A stretch of 64,000 nt of DNA from contig JASAMV010007654.1 of assembly GCA_030248065.1 (NCBI GenBank), positions 19,103 through 83,102 of the forward strand. Reading direction: 5' to 3'. The translations under genes and the position numbers were made by a program. This document shows, piece by piece, positions 1-13,143 of the stretch. Under the pieces are notes generated by a model. The model was not told where the DNA came from, searched no databases, and worked only from the letters and a program-made list of their open reading frames with translations. The first letter of the stretch is position 1. The number at the start of each line of letters is the position of its first letter. The stretch comes from Rhynchonema sp. JSB1_4. Taxonomy: Eukaryota > Nematoda > Chromadorea > Monhysterida > Xyalidae.

Positions 1-1345
1 TCCAATCACCAATCTTGACATCGCTCATCTTGTACTTGACCCGCAAATCACCGACCATCCTGTGTTGTAAAAATCGTAAAAATTCAAGGTTGACTTTGTT
101 CACAAATACGCACACATTACAGTCCGTGACGAATGTATGTGGATGCTTTTCAACGCCGCCGCGCGCGGCAAGCGTTGTGCATATAAGAATGCAGCACACA
201 ATCAATAACCGGCTCTAACAGCGAGGCAAAAGTAGCGCGCGGCGCGCGCGCTGCATCAATCGATAATCACAAAAATGGCTACGTACAGCATATGGCAGGC
301 TAAAATTACCCAAATTTGGACAGTGGCTAAATCCTGGCTATGCACATAATTTGTCAACGGTAGACCACAAAGTCCATCCGTTACCTCCAATTATAGGACT
401 TTTTCTGAAAAGTCTACCTACCCTTGTGGTGCACCCTAATATGCACAACGCTTGCCGCGCGCGCGGCGGCGTTGAAAAGCGTCCACATAATTCGTCACGG
501 ACTGTAGCTCTGTGCAACATTAGACACACCGAAATCACGAAAGCAAATGTGAGCACTCATGCGAAACTGTGACTCTGTTTCATTGTGTAGCTACACGTGT
601 CTCGGATTTTACACTGTTTCGGTGTGTGATTGCCAAAACTCCAACCCAGGGCCCCTCTTTTTCGAGTTTGCTTCCGGGAAGCCATTTCGGCGAAAAGAAG
701 CAAACGCTCTACATGCAATTTTAATATCCGAAATCATGTGTTTCTCACGCCTTCATATACGTACATAGGTGTTAGATACAATACTTTCGGTATAAAATTA
801 CTGTTGCTGCCCAAATTTCAATTGAAAACAGTTACCTACAAGGGGGTACGCCAGTATGGGGGCAAGCCTGTGGCCGGGCAAGCCTGGGAAAAACGGTGTG
901 AGTGTAGGTCTATTAGGGATGCTTGTCATTGCAGAACATTTTGGAGAAAACAGCAACAAAACAACAACAAAACATCGGCACGCAGACAACAAGATTCTGA
1001 AGAATGGACAGTGTCCCGGAGGACTCTCATGTCTGTATGCTAATCATGTCCGCATTATCACTTTTGGCTGAAGAATTCAAACACAACACCGGGCAGCACC
1101 GGCATGCGCTTTGGTGCGGCATCAGGCTCGAGGGTCCGGTAATTTAACATTCGCAATGCGCTGAGAATTCTATTCGATAAAAGTAAAAGTCATTCCCAGA
1201 CCACAAATCAAGCATTTACAAGTTTACACGCTGCCTGAGGTTACGAATCACGTTTAAACGGTATGTATTCAGTGCCAAAGTCGCGCATCAGACAAACCGC
1301 AACTTCGGATGGTAGCGAAGCTCATACCGGCACTGGAAGGCCCAA
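1..1345 (+). repeat. Left arm of long inverted repeat, open at window edge
   Basis: The first 1.35 kb reappears in reverse complement at about 2650-3958 with scattered substitutions and small indels. For example, the opening TCCAATCACC matches GGTGATTGGA at 3949-3958, and the region near 1100-1330 matches 2660-2900. A CAACAACAAAAC-type stretch near 950-980 is present only in this arm. A GC-only run of CGCG repeats near 234-256 is mirrored near 3700-3725. The arm begins at base 1, so it may continue outside. ORFs in both arms (630-1043 + and 2947-3393 -) give related peptides of no recognisable family; I treat them as shadows of the repeat. Confidence 0.85.
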
Positions 1346-2045
1346 CTATCTCTTCTCTACAAAAGATTCTCTTTTTCGTAGTGCCTTTATACTTCGAGAA
1401 CACGCGGAAAGCCAAAAAAGTATAAACGCGTCTCAACACGACGAAACCATCCTCAAGAGACAAACAACAAGTTGAATTTTTCAACTTTGTATGAAAAACT
1501 GTGTGGCGGGCGGATAACGTATTATGTTGCCTACACAGCAAGTTACAACCCGATCGCGTCCTCGTGGTGGAGGCATACACACCAATTTCCTTTTTGGACA
1601 AATACGTTCTTTGTTTATCAACAGTGTTTCAGTTTGCAAGATCAAATGAAAGTCGTAATCGTTGCTTTTTGAGCCACCTAGTCTCATGCCCCGTCCCTAC
1701 CTAAAGGAGCCGCATTGTCCACCAAGTCTGATTATCGTGACGGTGCTCCACACACATTATTATTTTTTTGCTGTTTTTTTAACGTACTTTTTCGCCCACG
1801 TTTCAGATAAGCGTCAGCAGCGCTCCCTAAATTTCTGGGGCAGCTGGGGCTTCATAAAATTTGAATTTTTCTCTTTCATAGCGTTTGTTTCGTCCCAGAA
1901 CATGGAAGAACAATAGTTCCCTCGGACAACGCACAAGCCACAGTTGAGAACAAAGAACAAGCCGCAACTCAGTTCTAGCTTGTTCTTGTTCCATCAAGTT
2001 CTTGATGTTCTTTTGTTCTTTGTTGCGTCAGAGAACGAAGTATAG
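1346..2045. other. Spacer of the inverted repeat, no gene seen
   Basis: This stretch separates the left arm from the inner inverted-repeat element. It has T-rich runs near 1755-1800 and a GAACAA/TTGTTC-rich patch near 1910-2035 made of short repeated words (AAGAACAAG, TTGTTCTTG). I see no splice-linked coding frame and no RNA gene. Confidence 0.5.
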
Positions 2046-2650
2046 GGTGATATTTTTGAAACGGTGTAAAGGTCAGTTGGGTGTAAAGGTCGGTCGAAAG
2101 CTCGGTGTGAGAAAGTTCAGTGTAAGCTCGGCGTAAGCTTGAAACATTGCACGCTGAGCAAGCAGCAGACGCGCGTTTCTAAACGAATGGTCAACGTTGA
2201 CAGTCTGCTGTGCTAATGTAGATCGTTTGTTTGCAATCTAGTTCATTTAAGCTGGTTGCAGAAACGTTTTAAAAGAATATTTTTAAGTTGCCTGACATTC
2301 CGCCTTAAGGCTATTGAGAAATTGAACATTCACTGACGGCGGTACCAAAAAATTTGAGGCCGCTAACTGATCGCAGCACGAAATCAAAATGGCTCCGTAA
2401 AAGGTCACGAATTTTATAAATATCGTTTAAAAACGCTTGTGCAACTAGCCTAAACAAACAATATTGCAAACAGACGATTTACACTTGCACAGCAGACTGT
2501 CAAAGTTGACCTTTCGTTTAGAAACGCGCGTCTGCTGCTGGCTCAGCGTGCACTGTTTGAAGCTTACACTGAACTTTCTCACACCGAGCTTTCCACCGAC
2601 CTTTACACCCAACTGACCTTTACACCGTTTCGAAAATATCACCCATAGTT
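2046..2650. mobile_element. Family C foldback/MITE element, copy 1
   Basis: Terminal inverted repeats start GGGTGATATTTTTGAAACGG and end with its complement, CCGTTTCGAAAATATCACCC. The ends hold iterated words GTGTAAAGGTC and AGCTCGGTGTGA. ATA lies on both sides (left flank GTATA, right flank ATAGTT), consistent with a 3-bp target duplication. Inverted identity runs about 170 bp inward, with a unique AT-rich centre at about 2220-2480. Further copies lie at 58,995-59,386 and, decayed, near 62,990-63,270. It has no transposase frame, so it is non-autonomous. The superfamily is not settled; 3-bp duplications occur in Harbinger-like and CMC elements. Confidence 0.75.
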
Positions 2651-3958
2651 GGGCCTTGTGCCGGTATGAGCTTCGCTATCCGCAGTTGCGGTTTGCCTGA
2701 TGCGGGACTTTGGCACTGAATACATATACCATTTAAACGTGATTCGTAACCTCAGGCAGCGTGTAAACTTGTAAATGCTTGATTTGTGGTCTGGGAATGA
2801 CTTTTACTTTTATCGAATAGAATTCTCAGCGCATTGCGAATGTTAAATTACCGGACCCTCGAGCCTGATGCCGCACCAAAGCGCATGCCGGTGCTGCCCG
2901 GTGTTGTGTTTGAATTCTTCAGCCAAAAGTGATAATGCGGACATGATTAGCATACAGACATGAGAGTCCTCCGGGACACTGTCCATTCTTCAGAATCTTG
3001 TTGTCTGCGTGCCGATGCTTCACATGTTTTCTCCAAAATGTTCTGCAATGACAAGCATCCCTTGACCACTCCTTTTCCCCGGCTTCCCCCCAGCTTCCCC
3101 AACTGGCGTACCCCCTTGTAGGTAACTGTTTTCAATTGAAATTTGGGCAGCAACAGTAATTTTATACCGAAAGTATTGTATCTAACACCTATGTACGTAT
3201 ATGAAGGCGTGAGAAACACATGATTTCGGATGTTAAAATTGCATGTATGTAAAGCGTTTGCTTCTTTTCGCCGAAATGGCTTCCGGGGGGGCAAACTCGA
3301 AAAACAGGGGCCCTGGGTTGGAGTTTTGGCAATCACACACCGAAACAGTGTAAAATCCGAGACACATGTAGCTACACAATGAAACAGAGTCACAGTTTCG
3401 CATGAGTGCTCACATTTGCTTTCGTGATTTCGGTGTGTCTAATGTTGCACAGAGCTACAGTCCGTGACGAATTATGTGGACGCTTTTCAACGCCGCCGCG
3501 CGCGCGGCCAGCGGTGTGGATATTAGGGCACACAAGGGTAGGTAGACTTTTCAGAAAAAATCCTATAATTGGAGGTAACGGATGGACTTTGTGGTCTACC
3601 GTTGACAAATTATGTGCATAGCCAGGATTTAGCCACTGTCCAAATTTGGGTAAATTTTAGCCTGCCATACGCTGTACGTAGCCATTTTTGTGATTATCGA
3701 TTGACGCCGCGCGCCGCGGCGCGCGGCTACTTTTGCCTCGCTGTTAGAGCCGGTTATTGATTGTGTGCTGCATTCTTATATGCCAAACGCTTGCCGCGCG
3801 CGGCGGCGTTGAAAAGCGTCCACATAATTCGTCACGGACTGTAATGTGTGCGTATTTGTGAACAAAGTCAACCTTGAATTTTTACGATTTTTACAACACA
3901 GGATGGTCGGTGATTTGCGGGTCAAGTACAGGAACAGCGATGTCAAAATTGGTGATTG
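2650..3958 (-). repeat. Right arm of long inverted repeat
   Basis: Reverse complement of 1-1345, beginning directly at the inner end of the family C element. Matching landmarks include GGTATGAGCTTCGCTATCCG near 2663 (left arm near 1312-1331) and the GGTGATTTGCGGGTCAAGTAC block near 3908. Sequence after about 3958 has no partner inside the window. Confidence 0.85.
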
Positions 3959-4280
3959 GATCGGATTGTTTTGAATCTGCCAACGGGATTGTCTTGAATT
4001 CGCATATTTCGAAGTTATCCATGTCACTGCATACTTTTTCGAGTTTAATGAATGAAAGAACAGCAGGAACAGGGGAAATGCGTTGCCACCGTTCCTTTGC
4101 TCCGTCACCACGGAACCGCATTGCGCAGTGCGATGAGTGTCCTCAGAGTAAGTAAGGCGCACCTGACTAGCCTGTAGTTGTTTCCGGACCCAAAAAATAC
4201 ACATGCAAAAGTAAATTCTAAACCGCATTAAAAATTTTTTAAATGACCCAAAACAGATCCAATCCGATGCCAAAGTTTTT
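3935..4280. mobile_element. Possible family D inverted-repeat element
   Basis: GATGTCAAAATTGGTGATTG near 3939 is close to GATATCAAACTTGGTGATCG at 58,729. An inverted, degenerate version (CAGATCCAATCCGATGCC) lies near 4254-4271. Related half-copies occur near 38,983 and 63,510, and base 1 of the window carries the same word in reverse. The exact ends and target duplication are not determined. Confidence 0.4.
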
Positions 4281-7200
4281 TATATCAACCCAGTGTGTGT
4301 GTGCTTGCATCGCACTATTTGTGCAATCCAGGATTCAGTTCAAGTTCGGAGAGCTGTATTACCGAAAGGCAAACAAGCCGTGCACTGGAGCCACAATGAT
4401 GACCAGTGTCTGCAAATGGAAATCACAAGTTGATCGCTTTGTGCACAGGGTGTGTACACAGAACGAGTATCACTTTGGGATAGGTTCGTTTTGGAATCGC
4501 TTCATCGACTAACTACAGTACAGGTTCATCAGTGAAAGGCGCACATCACGTTCGTAGGGAAAATCACACATACGCAGATTTGGAGCTTGATGTTCGCTCG
4601 AGAAATAGCTATGTATGTATATTCTTTATTTCCTTGTATTTGTCTTCAAGCCGCTGAGCCTTTTTGCTTTTGGTCTCGGCAAAGTCTGCCCATTACTTCG
4701 AATATATTGCAAATTACAATGCACAGATTACAGTCTGCTGGCAAACTGTTTGGTTGTTCTCTGTTTTTTGTCTGATGAAAATCAAGAATCGTCACCCTGG
4801 GACTGTCATTCTCAGGGAACAAGCATCCAGCCTCCTGACTTGAACTGTTTTTAGCTTCCAAAGACGCCTAGTCCACTGGCAATAAAATGCGCCAAACATG
4901 CAAGCGAAACTGTTGTTTGTATACAGTATACATACCTATATTTTACGATATCTCACAATGATAGGCATGTGCTTATGTGCGGGTGCTATGTGATGTGCAC
5001 TGTGCAAACACCATAGATTTGTTTTGAATGCTCGCACGCTCCCATGATCAACAGCATTTTATGCTAATTTCTGTACCCACCTCCCGTCCCATCTTCTGTG
5101 CTTTGGTGCAACAACAGTGAATGCATGCAACACAACGGGTGAAAGTTGGTGCTTTTATGATCAAAATGAGAGCAGGACACGGAACAGGAACGTGCGCACT
5201 TTTTGCCAACAGCCTGAATAATGCCAAATGTAGTATACCTACTGTATCTAGTTTTGATTTTAGATAAGGCGCGTTACAGCCATAGTATCGCAGTCTGATC
5301 ATTTTTACCCAAAAAAGCCGAAGATCTGTTTTCGCATCGTTGCCCCCGGGCATGACGCGCAAGCAACAATTTCATGCAAATGGTCTGATTTGCGGCTCCG
5401 AATTAGAGAATCACTCAAAAGCGCCACTTTTCCGGCCGAATGGATTTCAAAGGCCCGTTAGCGCAACTGTTTGATCCGGTTATGGCATTGTTTGCTTATC
5501 AGAGAAGCACACGGCTCTAATAAGGAACCTCTTGTGTCAGCCTTTAGTGACAAGCCTTTCGATTAAATTGTTAGGTGCTTTTGAGTGGCCAAATCTCCGT
5601 CTCAGTCGCTACCATGCATAGAGGTTACCGATGCACACAAGGTGCTGTACCCAAAATCAAATGACTTATGTTGGGCTATAACCACGGAACGCGGTTATGC
5701 AACGCAGTCATGGCAGGACATCGAAAACACTGCACAGTACAGTGTACCCTCAGTAACCCTCTACAATTCTTGTTCGGTACCATGGCAAAGTGAAACATCC
5801 GCTCTGCCGACCTCTAACCGCAATTCCCTTAATATTACATACCTTACGAAGGACAAGCACCGAAGGCTCTAAATTAGTATTTGCTGTGTTCAGATCCTGT
5901 TGCGTCCAGCTTTGCATACATTTTGACCACGTATGGTGGCAGACCCCAAGGCAATTGAAGCAGCAAGCTTAGTGACAGTTTTGATGAGCCTTAATATAAT
6001 AATATGGCGTAACAAGCTTAATAAGGCGAGCCATTTAGACATTATTCAGTGATGTTCCGGCATTATAACGTGCTTCACAACGTTTAGACTTGTGTAAAAA
6101 ATTTCCTCACCGCACCTCGTGTTATCGTGTTCCCCCTTTGTGATGGCCGGTTTTGCCTGTCCATCTTATCTTTCCCAGCCTGCCGGTCAAATTTTGAAAC
6201 TTTTCATGCATTTCAAATTTTTCACTGTCTCGTCTGAAAGGTTATCGTGACCAGACCGATTCTCTTTCCAAATATTTTTGCGCAACACGCACGAAAACGC
6301 CGCAAGATATGGATAAGCGCATATTACAAACGCACTCTGCAAAGATGTCACTCTCATCTCGTCAAAGACTTGCATAATCCAGCTATAGCAGTTGCGGGAC
6401 TGTTGTTGCGCCTAAAATCGGCTGCCGAAAAATCCCATAAGCTAAAACGGCGCGCCGCTCCTACTACCGGTCGCCGGAAATACACGCACACACATTGCGA
6501 CATCGGGCTGAGTTGTCGGGCACCGTGTCAGCGGGCAGTTCTCTTCAAATATTGTACCCAACTATTAGCACTCGGCAATGCACTACCGGCTGACAAGCAT
6601 TTACAAAGTCGCGAAACGCATACTGTGACTATGTGTGAGACTCAGGACATTCTGCTGTGTGTACGCATATCGGCTGATTTTTTAAACATGAGACCAAATT
6701 TAAATCCGACTTGATTTTCACAGCTGTTGCTTATTTGTCTCCTATGTATGTTCGCATCAACAAGATAGTAGAAAAACTGCTACCTGCCTACATCGCGAAA
6801 CTACTGTACTTCAGCTTCGTGTCCCTGTTTATGATGGTAGAAGAACCAAACTATCGTGTAAATGCGCTTGATGACACGCACTGATTAGATTTATATATAC
6901 CTCACTGACAGTCGCCTCTTTTCGCACATATAATTTCTGGTTCCACGCCAACGGTTTGGGTTTTGAAATCACTTGTCACATAAAGTTCTACGAAGTTACG
7001 GGTAACGTCAACCAAGCTTTAATCAGATAACTTGGTGTTAAGGTGGTCATATCATACCTGCAAAACGCGCTTGAATTAATAAAATTCCAACCCCACACAG
7101 GCATGACGACTACTGCGTTCTATTGCCGCTGTCAAAAAAAGAGTGCAAGTTTCGTTGCTGGTTTTAGAATGCGGCGTGGTTTTTCAGTCATCAATAATTT

Positions 7201-10200
7201 ATCAAAACAATCCAACCACTCCCAACCTGAAGTTGTTTATGCGTGAGAGTCAACTTGCCCAGAATGTTTGCCATTCCCAATACTTGGCAAAACGTCCATT
7301 TCCAACTATTTGTTTTGTGAAAGCCACCGTTTTTGTGCTTCATCCTCGTTTGGAGCTGCTTATACATTACGTCCGATAAACGTGAGAGTGTGGCTATGTG
7401 TCGCTTCACAACGGGGTGTTGCTTTAAGGTATAGGTGCTTTTGTTGTTTACCGTATATAATTTGCTGGGAGACACAACGGTGCAACGAGTGCTCTGAACG
7501 AGACAAATTATATTACAAAACAAATATTTTTATTTCCACCTGTAGCTGCTGGCGGCAGCACACCTCATTAGTGAAGTGGGCTGGCCCTGCTCAGGTATAC
7601 GGTATGTTTGCAATTCGGCACAATCCAATAAGGCGGGTACAATAATGACCATAGCCCAAACAACTCAATTGACCCAAGATAACATTTCCGTATCGGAAAG
7701 TGGAGCCACGCCCACCAATGTATTTTAAGCACCCCTGCCATGGTTAAGGTAACGGGCTGTTCCTCCATTTCAACGAACAACGTGCCACGTTGTTATGTTA
7801 CATGAATTTTTGGAACGTTCATCCACCACCATAAATAATGCCTGATATATTTATATACAACTTGAAACAACTTTGCGTTAACAGGCGCATGGCCGATCTT
7901 TGTTTCAAATCAGTTTTTGTGCGAGCAACCAAGCCAAGCCAATTATGTTCCCAATATAATTTGCTTTCGCTCATCATAATCACACCTTTGGGCATTGGGT
8001 TTGCCGTCAGGAAGTTATGGTCACAGCCTTAGGTTACATGTGAAATTACAACACATACATACACAACTAATTTTGCATGATTTTCAAGGAATTTTTATTC
8101 GATGTCAGAAGTCATGAGCGAATAGTGCTGTGGTAATTGTGTTCCTCTTGAAAAACCATCAAACTTTACTGCAAGAGTGAGAATCACACAAATAATTTGT
8201 GTCCCATGGTTTGTCCACTCCGTTACCTTTCTTATTTGAACACAGTGTTCCAGGGCTTTTCGGACAAGGTGTTCCTTGGCCTGGGGCGTCACCCAGCCAC
8301 TGAACACACACGCGCACTCCACAACAACAAGCTAAACATGGGCTTGAGTCAAGCACATACTAAACCTGTCTGACAGAAGACTCTGCGGAGTTCGCGCGCA
8401 TCTGTTGAGTAAATTTGTGATGTGTTTAATATAGGACAAGATGCCGCGTGTTTACAAGTTAACGAGATGTTAAATTTTGTGCCATGTTTGACTGAATTGG
8501 CTATGGACGCGCGCAACCCCTTGATTTGTGCCTCGTAACGTGCTTTGCTTTGCGTGACTCGTCCTAATCAAATTACTCATGCACTTTAGTCTTCATGAGC
8601 GCACTTTTATGCAAGCATCTAAAGTTTATGGCTTTACTAGCGTCAAATGTGACCATCATGTGTAGGTACAGTTTGCGCTTGTGTTCCTTCTGGATACTTG
8701 TTTGTTAGCGCTGAACTGCTACACTTACATACCTACTTTATGTATAACCGGCTGCATTTGCCAACGTTATGCTTGATTTTAGACGTTGTTTTAGGTTAAA
8801 TGTGGTTTACTCACATTGCCAAACTTGCTCAAAAACATCGACTAATTCTTTAGTCACCAACACACATCGTTAACGCAGCCAGACCAAAGCAGTCGCGTAC
8901 ATCATTGCGAGAAAATATTCACAGATAGTCATTGTTTGACCACAGCCCAAACCTCGGTTGCCGCATTTTGACTCATTGATTATTGAAACCATGTACAGAT
9001 AGGCTGCTGATCTTGATGCTCCTACGATCTCAGAGACGTAATGTGCGCAGTAGAGATAAAGGTTATTCTGTTTTGCAACTTCCAAGTTTCTCTGACAACC
9101 TGCATTTGGCTCACGTGTTCAAAAACTGTCGAACACGATCGATGTACCGTCCTTTTCGGAATATGTTGCCCCCCAGCGATGGGAGCCAGTTGAGCACGCG
9201 CATCTCGGCCACTGGATTTTTGAGCGCCCAAAAAGTATTATCATGATCTGTATCACCTTCGAGCGGCGGTGACCAATAGTCGGATTACTTTACGAGTATC
9301 ACCTGGGCACACAACATCGTTTAGCATTGGACGGTTTCGTTCTACATGTATAATACTGTACATATATCTAGAGTGCATGTTTGTATGTATGTACATGCAT
9401 GAAAATGGTAGAAGAAAACCACATTTTGATAGCAATGCGCGTGCGGTTGGGGACGATGTGGAACCACATTTTACCGTGTCCTCATCAGCTAATGGACTGG
9501 ACACTCTGTTCGCGACAAAAAACAGTGTGTCACTGGCTCCCGATAGTCCGGCGGCAGAAATTGCATAACGCGAGGATCGCAGACTGCTACACGGCCCTGT
9601 GTCATATCACGCAGTTCAGGTACAAGAATGTTTGAAATGGGTGTCTTTTTTGTTCAATCATCTCAAACCTTCTTTTGATCAATCAAAAATGAATGCCGTA
9701 GATCTGAGCTCGGCTCACTAGGTTTCTAAAAAAATTTAATCAATCATTATGAGCACTATAATGCACACTATGTATCTGTATACATAAGTATGTACATTAC
9801 TGTCATACTCATTGTACTATATTTTCTACTTCATTTCATCTCATGTTCGTCCGGTTTGGTCAACATCTGCAGCCAAATTAACTTCGCTTGCACAGAAGCT
9901 TCACAGGTGCCATGCTTGTGTCTGTTCGAAAACGGAAACGCCCCACTAATTGAGCTTATTTTCGTTTGTTGGAGTGCGTACGGGTAAAAGTTTTACGATA
10001 CAAAGTCCTTTTCTTTACGTGTAGGTACAGTATGAAAATCAGGCTGTTTCTTGTTGTTTATTTACTGAGGCAGAATGATGATTTGTTTACCGTTTAGGAT
10101 CATGTTGCCGTTGTTGTTGTTATACATATTTTCCAAAGAATCAGCTGCAAGCATCACGCTAAAATTCGTGAAGTTTTCGTTTTGAAACAGATAGAGCCGT

Positions 10201-10428
10201 TTCAGTTTTCGCAGGGCGCAAATGGACGTTTGCGGACTGAGACGGTGGTCATTAAACTTTGTTTGCATCGTATTTTGCGGTTTACATGCTTTGATCACTA
10301 ATTGTGATCAGAACACCCTAAAGGTATGCTTCATTACGTGCATAATGTGCAGGTATAATACTGTGCTGGTTTAGCCACTCTGGCACAAAGTACCGTTCAA
10401 ACAAAAATCCACCGACCGCCTGGGTGTA
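4281..10428. other. No gene supported in 6.1 kb
   Basis: I read both strands for linked exons and found none. All open frames are under about 160 codons, low in complexity or with unlikely composition, and none joins across consensus splice sites to a recognisable family. Short CATACATAC/TGTATGTA words recur near 4610, 9365 and 9775. Intergenic or deep-intron sequence is the simplest reading. Confidence 0.5.
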
Positions 10429-10430
10429 CG

Positions 10431-10782
10431 CCACTAGCGATCCAGGGAGACCACAGAGGCCTGGGCCCCCTTTTGTTCGAAGCAGTCTCACCTTTTTTCA
10501 GAAAAGAAGGAAAAGGACACCCAAATCGCAGGATTTTCACACTGATACACTTCAAAGGTCCAAAAACTGTGCGCTTCGCGCGTCAGATACATACACCCAT
10601 TCCCATGAACTATGACTGAAAAAGTGCAAAATTTTCGCATGCTCATGTTCGGGGTGGTATTCGGCTTAAAATGGCCCAGTGAAAAACAAGCACCGAATAA
10701 ACACGATTTTTAAAAAATGCATTTGATGAAAATCACTTTTGGGTTTGCCCCTCCCCCTTTGGTCGAAAGCTGGATCCACCAA
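10431..10782. mobile_element. Family G hAT-like non-autonomous element
   Basis: The left end reads CACTAGCGATCCAGGGAG followed by a CC/GG-rich block. The right end, reversed, reads CATTGGTGGATCCAGCTTTC and continues into a purine-rich GGGGGAGGGGCAAACCC block. The same left-end word (CACTAGCGGATACAGGGG) occurs at 51,534. The reversed right end strongly resembles 52,209 (CAGTAGCGGATCCATCTTTC, then AAGGGGGGGCAAG). TAGCGGATCCA-type ends are typical of animal hAT MITEs. The flanks (GTGTACGC / GTGCGCGA) are only a poor 8-bp duplication, so the copy is old. Confidence 0.5.
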
Positions 10783-13143
10783 TGGTGCGCGACCACGTCC
10801 TGAGAAGTTGATACGGCCCTTGGTCTTCGACTTGGACGAACTATGATTTTAATGTCCGCTGGTCAGTTTCATAAGTTTCAGTTCGTGAGTCAGACCCGCA
10901 ATGTGTGAAATGATGTTCCCATGGGACATAACCGCATAATAATCAAAATGACCCAGAGCAATTTTCGGACTTGCACACGCGCTTTTGTTATATGTGGCAA
11001 GCGGGTTATCGCGCAATTCTCTGAAATGACCCGCTCAGCGCGTCGTCATAATCTGCCATTGAAACCACCAAACTCAATTAACCGTTATATCCGACGCACT
11101 TGTTGCCCTCAGTTTCTGTGGTACTGCATTCCAGTGTGTGTGTTTGATGTTTCATTGCCTTGATTGACCCCATTAAATTGACTAAGCTCGATTGTGTGCC
11201 CTTTATCATTTTTCATCTGCGCTATAATTTCGAGCAGCGACATCAATAATAATAGACCACGTTCATTTCACACGTTTTGCGACGTTTGGGAGGGAGCAAG
11301 GCATTACGTATGTTATCGACGTTTTTGGCACAGTTTAGAACGTCAAGGCGCTGCGAGTTTTGTTGCGTTTCTTTTTGAAACGAACTTCTCATTCCAGGTG
11401 ATACACAGTCATACTGTGCCCATGGTCCATGTCTATTACTTTTGACACATTGGCCCGCGTTCCGTGTGTGTCATATAAAATGCATTGCTGCATCACACAT
11501 GCTCATGCGTTTGACAATATAGGGCTCTATGGATCATCTTTCAGACACTTTTATGAGTCGCGCAAAGTTGGTTTGTTTGAAAGAAACACGCATCTACCGA
11601 TGTATCACCTCCGGGTAGTTGATCGTACCAAACCACGCCGCAGCAAGTTGCCATTCCGAACTGTGTCATTCCGCGTGGAAACTTGATGCAATTTGTAGTT
11701 CCTTTTGTGGACACACAGTATTTTTATAGATTGGGTCGAGAAAGTTCTTACTATCCCATATTTCATATGTATACATATACTGATAATTTGGTTTATGCGT
11801 AACAATCTGCGTAGCATGACTTGTGAACAAATCGTGTTTCTTTTCCTGAAATCGAAACTTGGACGGCATTGTAGATCAATGACACGAGTGTTTTTACTGC
11901 TAATTCATTTTTGCCGTCCGTCACCCAACATGGGCCATTCCCACGTCTCAGAATCTTAAACAGATGAGGCACCCATTCTTGCAAAAAGTTTTTGGCTTTC
12001 ATCCTTTGTTGAACGACAGACCATTCCGTGCCCCGGCAGTCCAGTAGGCGCATCAGTTGTTGTAAACATCTGAAACGCTGCATTTTTTGTTTTTTCTTGA
12101 AACTTTCTATACACGTCAGCTGTATCACATTTGTACATACGACTACATAGAAAGAGTGTCTTTTTCTTCGGTTATTTGTGAGGCTTCCTTTTTTGTCGGC
12201 AGCGTGGAAAACCAACAAACTGAGATACAAATGGCGTCGTTTCAGGGTGGTTTTTCGAACTTTTTTCTGATGAATGAGCACTTCGCAAGAAAAAACGAGC
12301 ATTTTCACCCTTTCTTATGCTGCTTTTTATGCGAAAGTTATTTTACGTTTGAACGGCATGAAATGTCCCACCCAGGCAGCAGCTGTTGGTGCTTTGTTGT
12401 CAAAATCAAATATACGCCACGAAATTTACCGATCCGTACGAGTTCATGTACATATATGTACTACAGCTTCCCAGAACCGAATTTGAGTCGAACCCAACGG
12501 CAGCTCAACCAAGTCGTTTGAGTCATAATTTATCATTTCGCGATCTGTCGTGCTCGTTGCTTGTCCACGTACGTCGTGTAGCTCTTCATGTATTGCTCCG
12601 TGTTGGGGGGATTTTTTCGAAATCGAGACCCTTGGGCACTCTGTCAACGTTTTTGCGTTTGACAACCTGTGAATTTTGTTAACTGTGCTTTGTTGTCAGC
12701 TTGCATTTACTGCGTCTAACCAATATTTACGTGCGCAAAACTGGTCATTTGTTTCTGTACCCGAAAACCGTGCCCTACACTGTACATGTATCTGCAATGC
12801 TTACCAGCAAGACCTTCCAGCTGTTAAACCCCCACTCAAATTTCACTCAACCTCACAAGAGGCGTCAGTTTCGAAAAATTTTAAAATTTATCTGGGTAAA
12901 CACAACAAAATTATGATTGATACATCAGTAAAACAACACTATGTATGTTTGTGTTTCAGGTGTCGTTTTCAGCACTTGTGTGTTTTTGAAGAGCACAAGT
13001 TGAGAGCTCTTTGTGCGCCCTGCTGAACAAACACAAAACACATCAAGCATCGTAAATAATGCCGAGGAAAAAATATACCATACGCTCAAAGAAACGGTGG
13101 CTTTAATTGATCAGGCCTCGAAAAATAGCGTCTAATTTCCGAA
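10783..13143. other. No gene supported upstream of the ENPP-like gene
   Basis: It holds one exact TGATGTTTCA site at 11,145 and a few AG acceptor-like sites, but no exon chain I can join. A 171-codon open frame at 11,793-12,308 (-) has no recognisable motif and no coding-like neighbours. The 5' flank and promoter of the 13.1-kb gene must lie in its right part, but I cannot place a transcription start. Confidence 0.45.

Noticed and set aside
630..1043. 137-codon frame matched by 2947-3393 (-) in the other arm
   Set aside because: Shared only because the arms are inverted copies; an indel between the arms changes the reading frame in the middle, which argues against a maintained protein.
3776..4273. 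165-codon open frame on the minus strand
   Set aside because: It runs across the end of the inverted repeat into a family D element; the part inside the arm is shared with the left arm where it breaks.
11793..12308. 171-codon open frame on the minus strand
   Set aside because: Longest frame in the gene-poor left part, but its composition is unremarkable, it has no motif or signal, no splice-linked neighbours, and frames this long arise by chance at this base composition.
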